Of a DNA stretch of 64,000 nt, positions 11,101 to 21,200 are shown piece after piece (position 1 is the first letter of the stretch; every line of letters begins with the position of its first letter). The notes below the pieces were generated by a model that saw only the letters and a program-made list of their open reading frames with translations, had not been told where the DNA came from and did not search any database. A program made the position numbers and the translations under genes. Source of the stretch: Fonsecaea monophora (lineage: Eukaryota; Ascomycota; Eurotiomycetes; Chaetothyriales; Herpotrichiellaceae); NCBI RefSeq assembly GCF_001642475.1, contig NW_019173980.1, positions 1 to 64,000 on the forward strand. Direction: 5' to 3'.

Positions 11101-13308
11101 ATCTTGGTGGGCATCTTCAGTAGCGTGAGCACCGACGTCTTCGACAATGTCCGAGATCTCCTCCTCGTCAGATGGCTCGTCAGCTTCAAACTCAGGATCC
11201 ACGATAGTTTCGTCTGCATCGACTGCGGGATCTGGAGCTGTGTTGTCGGTGGCATCAACTTCCATGTATTCCTCATGATCGTTTTCCTCCGCAGCTGACT
11301 GAACATCATCCTCAACGGCCGGGTCCTCCAGAACCATTTCCTCGGCCAAAGTCTCCTCGACGGGCTTCGACTTGTCCACCTTGAGAGGACTTCTGATGTT
11401 CAGCACCGACTGGTCGAAATCGACGTCACCGTCCCGTTCCTCGGCCAGCTCATCCTCACTCAGCCTATACACCCTTGCCAAACGCTGTGGAGAGACTGAC
11501 GATCTGAAATGCGAGGACACTACAACTTCTTCACTCTCTTCATTCTGTAGCACTGCCTCGTCGACTGACGAATCCGGTGATTCTTGCTCGGAAATCTTCC
11601 CAAACGATGGCGACACCTGAGCAGGCGTCCGCTGCTTTGAAGCCGAGAAGAGGCGTCGGGCAGGCGAAGACAACAAGGAGGTTTTGAGTGGAGTGGTTCG
11701 TAACTTTACAGCGGATGGCGGGAACACTAGTCTATCCGATAAGCCTCTCTTTGGGGATTGGTGAAGCATGGACTGGGTGTTGCAAGGGTCCAGGACCAGG
11801 GCTGCGGTGTTATGGATGTCTGGAACATTTGCCCGGAAGATCGTAACGCCCTCAGGCGCTCGTCGAGGGGATTCTTTCAACGAGTCCTTGGCTGGAGAAG
11901 CCTGCCGCCGCGGCGGGCTCAACATAGCCATAGCCTCAGATATATGGTTTTTCTGAGGTGATCCTAGGTGGAATGCGGGTGAAAAGTCAAGCTTCTTGAT
12001 GGGCGACAACGGTCGTGTCGCCGAAGCCGCGAGTCCACGTTTGGGTGAGAGGCTCAGATCGCGAACCGGTGTTTTCGCGCCAGCAAGCTCATCTTCCTCC
12101 TCCTCGTCACTATCCATGGGCATTCCCTTTGCGACTTGTGTAATCTTTTTCGGGGTTAGTGCTCGAGCCTGGATCTTTTCTGTGACCTCGGTCTCTTTCT
12201 GAGGCTTGCATGCCACAGCTTTCGAGGGACCTGTTGCTCGAGTGGCTTTTGCCGTTCTAGTGGTGGCAGGCTTCCGAATCGGTTTCGCACGCATGCCGGT
12301 GGCTGTCGTCTCGGCCTTCTTTGAGGCAGCTGATGCCTTTGTGCTCTTGGACTTGGCCATGGTTCTGGGTCGTTTATTCTCTTTCTCGTCGTCATCCTCA
12401 GGGAGAGCTTCGAAGGTGACTTTCTTCTTCACGGGGACCACAACACTGACAGCAGGCTCTGCAGCGACAGATGAGTTCACGGACCCGGCCCTGGCTCGTG
12501 TCTGCCGAGTTGTGACAGGCGCAGGCTTAGGCTCTTCCACGGGCGGTAGAGGAATCTTCTCCTTCTTCGGCTTTCCACGAGACTTGGCTGCTGTCGACGT
12601 AGAGACCTGCGGAGGCTCTTCTTCCGGCCCCGGGTCGTTCTGCACAGTTCGACCCCGTCCTCGCTTTTTGGGTTCTGGGTTGGTGCCCGCGACATTTGCG
12701 TCCTTGTTTTGTTTCACAGCCGCAGATTCTTTCTTACTTCGTGATGTAGCTGGCTTCTTCTCTTCTGCCGAGGTGCTTTCCTTCTTTGCCTTTGCAGACG
12801 CCTTCTTCGCTACGGTGACTTTTTCTGAAGGCGCTGTAACGACTGGTTCAGGTTGAGAGTCATTCTGAGTCAATGGCGTGACCTTTACTCGACGTCGAGG
12901 CGCTGCCGCCAGACCAGCAGTCGCGGTAGGGGCGGAGGTGTTTGCAGTGGTTCGCGTCGAGGTCCTCGATGGCTTGACAGGCGGCTTGGTAACCGTGGCT
13001 TCCATCACTTCTTCATCGTCGTCTTGATCACTGGCATCCTCCTCTAGGACAGGCAGCACCTTGGCCGACCTCGTGTTTGCTCGTCCACCCTTTGTCCCTT
13101 TACTCGTCGTCGTCTTCTTAGTAACTCGGGATTTTGCCTCCAGGGCTTTCGCACCGCTTGTCGTGGGTATGGGCGCCGCTTTGGTGGTTCGTCGCTTGGA
13201 AGTTTCTTCGATTGGTGTCGTCGCGGTGGTGGTGGTGCCGGCATCAGCTGCTCGGGCGCGGGTGATGCGGCGAGGCTTCGCTGGGCTTACAGCTTTCCTC
13301 GGCGCCAT
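8164..13308 (-). CDS. large BRCT-domain nuclear protein
   Basis: This is a single 5.1-kb exon coding for 1714 aa. The first 350 residues are rich in Lys, Thr, Ala and Arg (MAPRKAVSPAKPRRITRARA at the start), which suggests DNA or chromatin contact. The middle is long, disordered and acidic, with many Ser-Pro and Thr-Pro sites that fit cyclin-dependent kinase control. One BRCT domain sits at about residues 1375-1490: it opens GAIVHTDIHTSEG, contains GITHVVYKDGGKRTLEKV, and has the WVLDCMREGKWLDE helix with the conserved Trp. It is followed by a basic RRRKSMEPR stretch. BRCT domains bind phosphopeptides in DNA-damage and chromosome proteins. I recognise the C-terminal module as one shared by ascomycete proteins but cannot name a characterised orthologue. 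Confidence 0.85.
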   Translation of the reverse strand: MAPRKAVSPAKPRRITRARAADAGTTTTATTPIEETSKRRTTKAAPIPTTSGAKALEAKSRVTKKTTTSKGTKGGRANTRSAKVLPVLEEDASDQDDDEEVMEATVTKPPVKPSRTSTRTTANTSAPTATAGLAAAPRRRVKVTPLTQNDSQPEPVVTAPSEKVTVAKKASAKAKKESTSAEEKKPATSRSKKESAAVKQNKDANVAGTNPEPKKRGRGRTVQNDPGPEEEPPQVSTSTAAKSRGKPKKEKIPLPPVEEPKPAPVTTRQTRARAGSVNSSVAAEPAVSVVVPVKKKVTFEALPEDDDEKENKRPRTMAKSKSTKASAASKKAETTATGMRAKPIRKPATTRTAKATRATGPSKAVACKPQKETEVTEKIQARALTPKKITQVAKGMPMDSDEEEEDELAGAKTPVRDLSLSPKRGLAASATRPLSPIKKLDFSPAFHLGSPQKNHISEAMAMLSPPRRQASPAKDSLKESPRRAPEGVTIFRANVPDIHNTAALVLDPCNTQSMLHQSPKRGLSDRLVFPPSAVKLRTTPLKTSLLSSPARRLFSASKQRTPAQVSPSFGKISEQESPDSSVDEAVLQNEESEEVVVSSHFRSSVSPQRLARVYRLSEDELAEERDGDVDFDQSVLNIRSPLKVDKSKPVEETLAEEMVLEDPAVEDDVQSAAEENDHEEYMEVDATDNTAPDPAVDADETIVDPEFEADEPSDEEEISDIVEDVGAHATEDAHQDVESPVKKPRMSDALFSRLRHIDDDSEDELAVEQTPDNRALRPSFRPSIGAVDIGSRLSTGVAPESASKNLGFTPLAAQVQGWRAASPEKRASALSRSRGLFSPVAQMHVTGAVELSRPNTPGRESSKRKSIASRLSLAASTAESPAGPNFFADGMAARDFQDQVEDDAAAVEDEDLHNLMAQDVSQQNTPDELDGEVEASSGDEAAKTTAELTTDLINFTNASDTAMVDFKALANEAEDLAAQDGHDTEAALNEQEANVTVPTVLLETVNEEQSMLSVSTSSGSYGDENTAPIESLADESETDEMEELPTEESAECHAKVIDEAREEDSDIDQSVPEGAEQDEDAINATSDTEDELDEVTAASIETSPPKNDHAPAYVESVIQEMDFNVTPVRPDPGLPRYVQTVVSKVPLRPEGEIPLASSPLKVQRKRPRSLSSSHVQAVKRRSLGPILKAPSFNMDPLATPRANVTMSPQRRIRSAAPSPANSLASGLTTPGQMSFTADDFGDSTLDGIDLPGEELMSDDVEETEIAEQDESVLSIGSALFRTPAAASKRSSIVPSTGQSKTATTPRYAMSTKSSSNRLNATPKFTPLKGASGPKTPATVARAKTPSTSVKPKSVAKTPQTGRNPLKPVGNGVLHGAIVHTDIHTSEGMDASAFYIDLLTSMGARVVKEWRWNPRASIPPTNQDSTDSGDSIGNVGITHVVYKDGGKRTLEKVRSAKGQVLCVGVGWVLDCMREGKWLDESAFAVDASIMPRGGSRRRKSMEPRMLVNANGLLSTSRDQRRSVSAEYMGFTGEMKTDLIKTPVRGDENRGNGVEVEDESEISSTYNSPTAATMWGGGDTANVGALMAQQDKETPGSVVSKKFTTNVSTPKSVSLEVDYDPRTAATPLTPYLVAKGRELGQMSAPPKQINKSLFDRDEDDDSAAPEKGQANGGKKFQVKMQGKSAKGLLDARRKTLGVGVAGMGFQPRFGSPLRKE

Positions 13309-13766
13309 TTCAGTGGTTCCAAAGTCCCAACACCGGATTGAAGGAAAATTGCAATGCTAGACGCTTTGGTATAGCACAATCGTCCAAGAAAACCTGTTGT
13401 TAGTAGTATTGAGAAAGAGGATGGGCGGATGCGGGGGAGAGAAAAGACTGAGACTCGATGCACAAGCCATTGTTTACAATCTGAGATGTTGACATAGCCC
13501 AATCCGGGTTAGCGCCCAGACTCACCTAACAAGCCCGTTGATTGGTTGTCTCGCTCGAGACGAGGCTGATCTGAAAACCCCTTCACTTCACTGGGCCAGA
13601 TGTAAGTCAATGCAGCTTTTTCTCGTCATTGTTGACTATGTATATATCTTCATTATTGATCATTTTTCTATAGTTATTCGTACCCAATCACCCCAACTTT
13701 TCGCCCACTTTGATGTACCCTAATCTATTACGTATATTGACAACCGTTAATACCCAAACGTTATGC
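13309..13766. other. intergenic, BRCT promoter and GH17 3' end
   Basis: Both neighbours are on the minus strand. AT-rich sequence near 13625-13750 probably belongs to the GH17 3' UTR. No gene is seen. Confidence 0.5.
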
Positions 13767-14678
13767 TTAGCAGCTCAGAGAGTACAGTGGCGTGGTTGGA
13801 GGAGGTGAGCCAGCGCCCACAAGTCCAAAACTTGGACTGGCACCAGTGTCCTGAAGAATGTACCACCAGGTGTTGACGCCTTCACCGAAGGCTGTGCATC
13901 CGACCTCGTCATAGTAAGTCTGCGCATTCTGGACCGAAGCAACAGCTTGTCCACTGGTGGGACCCGACACAGGCCAACCTGTTTCAGTGATCCAGACAGG
14001 CTTACCCTGAGCGGCAGCAACCGTCACGTCATAATCATCCCAAAAGGTAGCGTTGGCGTTGTCGATGCTGTTCGCTTTGGTCGTCTCATAATAAGGATAC
14101 GCGTCCACACCAAGGAAGTCACAAGCTCCAATCAAGTCGTTTTGGCTGGAATTGGTCCAGACATTGTAAGTGTCGACGTGGCCAACGGGCTTTCCTGCGG
14201 CCGAGGTACCGGCGATGGCCGATCGAACCTGGTTGATATAGTTGATGATTGTGGCTGGACCGACACCGACACCAGAATTGTTCTCAATACCGATTGGGGT
14301 GATGCGGTAGATGTCTTCACTGCCCACACTGATGCCAGCAATCAAGTCGGTGAAAGCTGAGCCATATTGTGCGATGGCGGCATTCAGTGCGGCAACCTCG
14401 TTGGCGAATATGGCATCCCCTGCGGATGCCCACAAGCCGAGCAGGAGGGATGTGCCGGTGCTGATGGCTGCTGGGATGGCAGAGATGGGAGTGTTGGTGG
14501 TTCCGTCTTGAATCATGGTATACAGACGAGCAGAATCAAAGCCCAAAGCCTTGGCCGAATTGAATTGACCTTCAAAGGCAGACTGGTCGTTGCCCGCGGA
14601 ACCATAATTGAAGCCCTTGTATGCAGCGAGAGTGGAAGGCAGGGCAGCCACAATGGCAAGAATCTGTGAGGCCCGCAT
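13767..14678 (-). CDS. secreted GH17 glucan endo-1,3-beta-glucosidase
   Basis: This is a single-exon secreted protein of 303 aa with a clear signal peptide (MRASQILAIVAALPSTLA). The mature protein starts near YKGFNYG, as in Bgl2-type GH17 enzymes. The proton donor is Glu121 in ISVGSED, and the nucleophile is Glu232 in WITETGWP, the family signature. It ends just after the catalytic barrel with no Ser/Thr tail, no carbohydrate-binding module and no GPI signal, so it is probably soluble or non-covalently held in the wall. The family cuts or transfers beta-1,3-glucan chains during wall remodelling. There are two N-glycosylation sequons (NSS and NAT) in the second half. Confidence 0.95.
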   Translation of the reverse strand: MRASQILAIVAALPSTLAAYKGFNYGSAGNDQSAFEGQFNSAKALGFDSARLYTMIQDGTTNTPISAIPAAISTGTSLLLGLWASAGDAIFANEVAALNAAIAQYGSAFTDLIAGISVGSEDIYRITPIGIENNSGVGVGPATIINYINQVRSAIAGTSAAGKPVGHVDTYNVWTNSSQNDLIGACDFLGVDAYPYYETTKANSIDNANATFWDDYDVTVAAAQGKPVWITETGWPVSGPTSGQAVASVQNAQTYYDEVGCTAFGEGVNTWWYILQDTGASPSFGLVGAGSPPPTTPLYSLSC

Positions 14679-15646
14679 ATTGTAGATATTATAGATATGA
14701 GATGTATGCTAGATCCGGTAACGAGCGTAACGAATCGATAGATTTAAGAAAGGAACAAGTTATATGGTTACAAGGAAGATCGGGAATCTATTATAAGTAG
14801 CACACGGCAGGGCACGAATAAATGGAAAATGGCAAAGGGACGAATATGGTTGGGGCAAAGCTTGAACAAGTCGGGGAAGGTTCTACCTCGAATACTGACT
14901 TCAAGGTGGCGGCAAGATCGAGGCGCAGGAGAAACAGATGATGGTGGTGGTGGTGGTGGGTATTGCTGAGAGAAAAGTAGCCATTCGACAGGATGATCAG
15001 GGCAAAAAGAGGGTCGACATACTTGGTTTGTCGCTTACGACTCTGAGGCGACGCACAGACTAACACGCAGAAGCAGGCACTGGCAGCACCAGCAGGGCAT
15101 TTGGCAGGGGAAGAAAAAGCCGTTGCCGAACGATGGGTACGAATAGAGAAAAATTCTGATGGGTCTTTGTGGGTGACAGCATCCAGTGGATTGGCGTAGC
15201 AAGGATGGTGGGGGTTGAGCAGGGGTTCATGATGATGGTGACGTATCTTCTCAAGGATGGTTTCGGAGGATTCCACTGGCAACTACAGGCACCAAGTACC
15301 GACACTCAGCTGCAACTGCAATTGCAACTGCACAATTGACAGTCGTACCTGCATCATACGAGTCCTTACGACCTACCCAAGTACCAACCAAAAAGTGGGC
15401 CAGTCAAAAACTTGCTCCGCGTGCTTCCATTGACTCTTCCGCCTGAAACTCATCCATTCAGAGTCTCCCTTGATGCCCTCACCTACTTGTAGTAGTTGTC
15501 AGCCCTGCTCCTTCACGGGTTGGTGTCGTGACTAGCAAGCCAAGCTCGCATCACCGGCCCAGGCAAAAGAATACACCCCAAGAAATGCAGTATTGTGTAC
15601 TTGTATAACCACCTACTCCGTACAACCGCTGTGCATGCAAACAAAA
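14679..15646. other. intergenic, GH17 promoter
   Basis: Both neighbours are on the minus strand. The gap has a GTGGTG repeat near 14941-14960, antisense to a short His-rich open frame that I do not trust. CAAGTACC-type motifs lie near 15290-15390. No gene is seen. Confidence 0.5.
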
Positions 15647-17621
15647 TCACAGCTTCATGCCCAGCGCCTTGTGCACCTTCAAGCTCTGTCGAATACTCAG
15701 ATCCAGCATGATTTCCTCGCTGCCTCCTGGGATCTTGTATGCCAGAGTGTCACGGTACAACCGCTCAATCTTCCCACCCTGTCCACCGCGCGAATAAGCC
15801 AGGCCACCAAATACCTGAGCCGCCTCCTTGGCGCAGAACTCGAACGTCGTCGTAGCCTGAGCCTTGAGCCCTGCAATGGCACCGCCCAGCCGCAGCATGG
15901 CCTCCGTATCGCCCATTCGCTGGCACTGGTAGATGATGTTCTCCAGCCAGTTGTAGCTGGCCTCAATTTGGCGCGCCATGTGTGCGAGCTTCATGCGGAT
16001 CACAGGGTGGTTGATGAGCTTCTGCCCAAACGTCTTTCTCTTGGACGCATACTTGACACATTCTTCGAAGCAGACGCGGGAGAAGCGCAGGCATTGAATG
16101 ACGATGCCGATTCTTTCGTGGTTGAAGTTGGTCATGATCACTGTTGCGCAGTCCAATCAGCAGCTGGTACCTTCGACAGTGGTAGGCGTCTTCTTACCTT
16201 GGAAACCTTTGTTGACTTTGCCCAGAACATTTTCCACAGGCACCTTGACGTCCTCAAATGTAATGTAGGTAGTCCCGCTGCTCCAGACACCCTGACAGTC
16301 CATACGTCGAGTGCTCACCCCTTCGGTGCGCTCGATCAACAAGAGGCTGATGCCGCCCATTCCTGGACCACCGGTTCTCACGGCAGTCGTGAAATAGTCG
16401 CTCCAGATGCCGTTGGTAATCCACTTCTTCTCTCCGTTGACGATAAAATGCTTGCCGTCCTCCGACAGCTTGGCCTCGCATGTCAGATTGGCAACGTCGG
16501 AGCCGGCGTCAGGTTCGGTGATGGCCAGGCATATTCTCTTGTCTCCAGAGAGGATACCTGGGAGAATACGATTGAGGAGCTCCTTCTTGCCATATTTGAC
16601 CAGCGGCGGACACCCGATCCCAAAGCCTCCGATCAGATTCCAAACCAGTCCACCAGAACCGGTTCGTGACAGCTCATCCGTCAGGAGCAACTCGTGAAAC
16701 AAATCCCATTTCTCGGGCGGGACGGACTTGACGGGGTTCTTGACCAGATGCGCCGGGTACTTGACACCCAAAAGACCAGCCAAATAGCCCCGTTCGCCCA
16801 TCTGCTTGTAAATCTCCTCAGGTACTCTCTTGGCCTCGTCCCACTCGGTCACGTAGGGCTCGAGCTCGGTGTCGACCCATTCCCGAACTTCGGCACGGAG
16901 GGCTGCGTGGGTCTCGTTGTAGTATGGCGAATGGTACTTTTGTATTCATTTGTCAGTCAGCGTCCCAATTGCGGTTGAAGGAAAGCAAGTCCAACTTACA
17001 CCTTGATACCAGCTCGGATCACCAAAGGGAATCAGAGACCCAAAGGGATCCAAAGCCTCGACTTCTTCCGACGCAGCCGGACCCGGTGCAGGAGCAACGG
17101 TCCCAGGCTCTGCTTGCGGACGGACCTTTTCCGCCGGGGGCGGCGTCGCCGGAGGTGTGGGCGGTGCTGCTGCTGCTTCTACCTTTTTCGTGTCCAATGA
17201 CCCGACCTGCAACTTTGCCTTGAATTTCTTGAGGATCCCCTCGTTGTGGTATTTCCAGAACTGCTTCGAGGCGTCTTTCCCGGCCACGCGTTGCAGGACT
17301 GTCCACAATCGAGCCGCGTTAGTCTTTTAAGAGGAGGGGGGCAGGCATTCGGGGGATTGGGGCTTTTTGGCTCGGGCAAGGGAGGGACGGGGGAGACTCA
17401 CTCTTCTTCCCACCTATATAAATGCAGGACAACACGCCGGGTCAGTAAAAATGGCTTTCTTTTCACAAAATGCTGAGGGATGGAGGGACTGGAGCGGAAA
17501 ACTAACCTGGATGCTCGTCTTGGAATTTGGTCAGGTCATAGACGTCCTCGTCGACGATGATGTAGAGGTTGTCGGCCTTGTTGTGCGACGCCACGTCGGC
17601 GGTCGAGAATCGTTTCGACAT
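15647..17621 (-). CDS. cytochrome b5 / acyl-CoA dehydrogenase fusion
   Basis: Five exons give 552 aa: 17621-17507, 17413-17402, 17298-17000, 16936-16198 and 16140-15647. The N-terminal 75 residues are a cytochrome b5 domain with both axial His ligands, in HPGGKK and WKYHNEG. A Pro/Ala-rich linker of about 65 residues follows. Then comes a full acyl-CoA dehydrogenase: the LAITEPDAGSDVANL flavin motif, KKWITNG, the NFNHERIG helix and RDTLAYKIPGGSEEI. The family oxidises acyl-CoA to enoyl-CoA with FAD; the b5 domain presumably takes or gives the electrons. Exon 2 is only 12 nt and codes the second half of HPGGKK. The protein ends MKL, which is at best a weak peroxisomal signal. No mitochondrial presequence is seen. 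An in-frame ATG lies 30 codons upstream of the chosen start, but the chosen start begins directly before the b5 fold. Confidence 0.92.
17402..17413 (-). other. 12-nt microexon completing the b5 heme motif
   Basis: This 12-nt block lies between ATATAG and GTGAGT. Joined in phase 1 to the exon ending HP and the exon starting ILQRVAGKD, it supplies the GGKK residues of the heme-binding HPGG motif. Skipping it would keep the reading frame but delete four residues next to the axial His. Confidence 0.85.
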
Positions 17622-18277
17622 TGTGGCACGGACAAGTTTAGAATGGGATGATTGGCGGGTTTGCGAGTCACTGAAGGTGAGTAAGTACGTGGCAGGCGGT
17701 AGCACAAGCACTCAGAGGGTGTGTCTCTCTCCCAGGAATCAAAAAAACAAGATTCACTGGAAAGGTGGTCAAGGAGCGTAGAGAAGATCCAAGGAGAAAG
17801 GAGAAACAGAAGAAAAGGAAGAAAAGGAAGGGATGCAGTCCCTGTTTGTAAAGGTTGACATTGTGTGTTATTTTCACATGCCCCGGCATTCTGACACAAG
17901 GCAAGGGCATGGTCAGTAACCGCAAAGCCGCACGCCGTGCGCCGCATGTCGCACACATCATCCATCATCATCATCATCGCGGGTCACGCTCCTCCACAAA
18001 AAAGGGGATCGAGGTTAACTGGAAACCGGAGACTCCGATGATGATTTGGGTCCATTTACCCGGCGTCTGATTCGTTGTTGGGGTCGGTCAGATGATGTTT
18101 TGGCGGATCGCAGACACTTCCCTCCTTGTACACACCCCAAGGTGCCAAGTGCCGAGGCATTTGTACAGCCAATTTGACTACACCAACATCATCACATGTC
18201 ATTGCTCCAGGGTAATGGACATCAGCACGTGCTTTTTTGTTGCCATCTTTCATCTACACAATTTCCCCCACAAGAGC
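17622..18277. other. intergenic, promoter of the b5/ACAD gene
   Basis: This gap lies upstream of the fusion gene and downstream of the kelch-BTB gene. It contains an ATC/CAT repeat near 17958-17980. Open frames here are short and unlike known proteins. Confidence 0.5.
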
Positions 18278-21200
18278 CTATTCTCCGCCTGTACCTCCAG
18301 TATTTGCCCGTTCTCTCAATCGCCGCCCTTCCATTAGTCCTCGCAGACCCCGTTTCTGAAGCCCAATCACTGAGCTGAGATCGCCCGTCCATATTTCTTG
18401 CGATTCCCTCTCCCCATGTCCATTGTGCTCGGCGTTGTCGTCTTGCCCCGACGTCTCGGTGTCCGTTCGGGACATGTCAGTCGACGTTGACGCCGAAGTG
18501 GCCGTCGATGCTGAATCCATTGAACTAGACTTTCCATGCCCTCTTTTCTTGCTGGGCTCTTCGTAGTTTGTCGCCAGCTTGAGTCCCGCAGTCTTGTTCG
18601 TGAGACCCACAGTGGCTTCTGCAATGGTCGTGGCTTCGCTCTCTCGTCGACTCATGCCTACCAGGTTGCTGCCGGCAACACCCCGGAGGCCTCGGCCACC
18701 TCCTGCAGCCATCGCAGCCGCATTGAAGACTGCGGCAGAGTTTCGCCCGTCCAACACCTCATGCAGACGTTCGACTGTGGCTTCCAGCAGACCGTCGACC
18801 TGGTAGGGTCTGGCCATCTGCAACAGAGAGCACAGCGTGTGCGGTGTGCACAATGGTGATCCCACCGGCGGCAGCGAAGATGTGTAGAGGAAATGTAGCA
18901 ACAGGTGGATCGTGGGAGCCATGTGAGGCAGGTACAAGGATCTCGGTCGACTTGAAGGTGGGATGTTGATGGTGTTCGGCAGCTCGACCAGTGTTCTGGT
19001 CGTGGATCGACTCAGTGATCTCTGGGGATCCAGGATGCCGTCACTTCCTGCCGTAGCCACTGCCAGGCCATTCGCTGCGGCTGGCGTGATCGTCAGCGTA
19101 GAGTTGCGGCTGGCCTGCGACCTCATACTTGGCTTCAACGTCGCCCCGTCCGATATGCTGACATTCTCGTGCGTTGACACAGACTCGGCCAGGAGCTGAT
19201 TAAAGAACGGGCCCCAGCGTCGAGACAGGATGTATGAGTTGCACGGAATCTTTTCTCCGCCCAATGCCACAATCTCCATGTCAGAGAGCTCTGGCAGGCT
19301 CAAAGCTGCCTGACCGAGTTGTTCGGCGGTGCTGTTGTATGGTCTTCCGCCAGCGGCTTGACCTAGCAGACTCGATTGCATCGATGGAGGAATGTTCGGA
19401 GCAGATACCGAAACATAGCCCGAGGTCGGAGCCACCTTTCTAGGGTTGTCATAAAGGCCAAATGCTTCCAGCTCAACCATGCAAACGTGACTGAAATTGA
19501 TCCGTCGATGGTTGTAATCGTCCACCAGGCTTCGCTTCCGGTTCCCAAGAATAACAAACGTATTTCTTCGGTTCCACAGCACACCCCGGTTCCAGCTCCC
19601 TTGGGAGAAGATCAAGCCATTCGTGTCAATGCGTGCCCACGTTAAAGTTTTGAGATCCAGCGCCCACAGTGCGTACTCGTGTTTCGACGAAGTCAGGTAT
19701 GTCCCGCTGACTACAAAGTGGCCATCAATGATGCCACCATTGGGAAAGCGCAGCCCAGGCGGGGACACGGAGCCAGTTACAGGCTTCTCCATCAATGAAC
19801 CGTCTGGTAACCGAACCTGCAGCTCCAGCTTGACGTCCAGGAAGTTGTAATTGGAGTATATCAGCATCGATGTCCCGGGACGCGAACTGGCTCTTTGGGC
19901 TTGTGGATCATTCAACGGAACTCCTCGACCAATCAGCTCCGCCGATAGTCCTGTCATGGGAGCAACCATGCTTTTATATGCTCCGCATTTGCGGTCCCAA
20001 GCTGTCGTGCCTGTCCACCTCAGACTGCGCAGGTTGAAGACGCTAAACTGTTCAATGTAACTGTTCGTGCTGTCTTGGCCTCCGGCGACAACCATTTCTG
20101 CGCCACCAGTTCCGTCCAGTTGTACTCCTAGCGTACCGGAATGAGGATCGGCAGACGGCGGGTTATGCTGGATGGCGGAGAAGGGAGCATTGGCGGATGT
20201 GAACACAGCAGACGATGCCAATATCGCCGCACAGTGGGCGTAACGGCCTTGGGGATTTTCAGGGGCCTGGATTAGAGTCCATTTTCGCGTAGGTACATCA
20301 AAGATGTGGATATCGGACATGACCACGACCTCTGGTTGGCCTTCTGGCTTGCCCGGTTGACCAGTTTGCGCAGGCCTGCTGCTGTGCGGTGCAGGTGACA
20401 TGCCACCGTAGCAGACCAGCTTCGAGTCCCCGAGGGCACATACACTGTGGAAGTAGCGAGGTGGAGGTATATCTCCAAGTGCATCGACCTTGATCCAGTG
20501 CCGGCGGATGAGATCAAGCTCGTAGAGGTCCGAGGACAACTGTGGTTTCGTTCGAGAGTGTACCCTGCCCCCAAAAACATACAGCTTGTCCCCCAGTATT
20601 GTCGTCGTTGCGCCAACCAACCCCGGGGGCTCTTCACCTGTCGTCCTGTGCACATTGCAGACCAAACCCGACAAATTTGTCGGAGCTGAGGTATGCTGAG
20701 TAACCGAAGATGAGATGCCGATATTTCCTCCCGTACCATCCACGGGTTGGTTCGAGCCATTTGCGCCCTCATTGCTTGCCTCCGAAGCAACGAGGCTCAC
20801 CTGGCTATTGTTCATTTCCGCAGGATTGATCGTGGAAACCGGGTCCCTTTCCTCCTCGCAGTTTCGTAGTTCCGCCGTGACAAACGGATCAGCTTCATCC
20901 AAATATCTCGCGGAGCGTGGATGGCTGTTTAATGTCGGGGTTGTTGGCGAGGAATTAGTGGTAGTCCGAAGATCTGGTTGCGACGTGGTAGAGTAAAGTT
21001 CTCTAGTAAATGATGGCTGTGCAAACTCGGGAATTATTATGGGTACATATCGTGGCAATCGTGTGGTACTGGAAGACTTCGTAGCCGGGTTTGGCACATA
21101 ATCATGAACAGGTAATCTCGTCAATCGATATCTGGAAACCTCGCTCGGTGTCTGTGGCGAGGTTGCAGAGATATCAGGGCTCTCGTTTGTCACCGATGGC

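Noticed and set aside
15593..16669. Plus-strand 358-codon frame
   Set aside because: Antisense to the acyl-CoA dehydrogenase exons.
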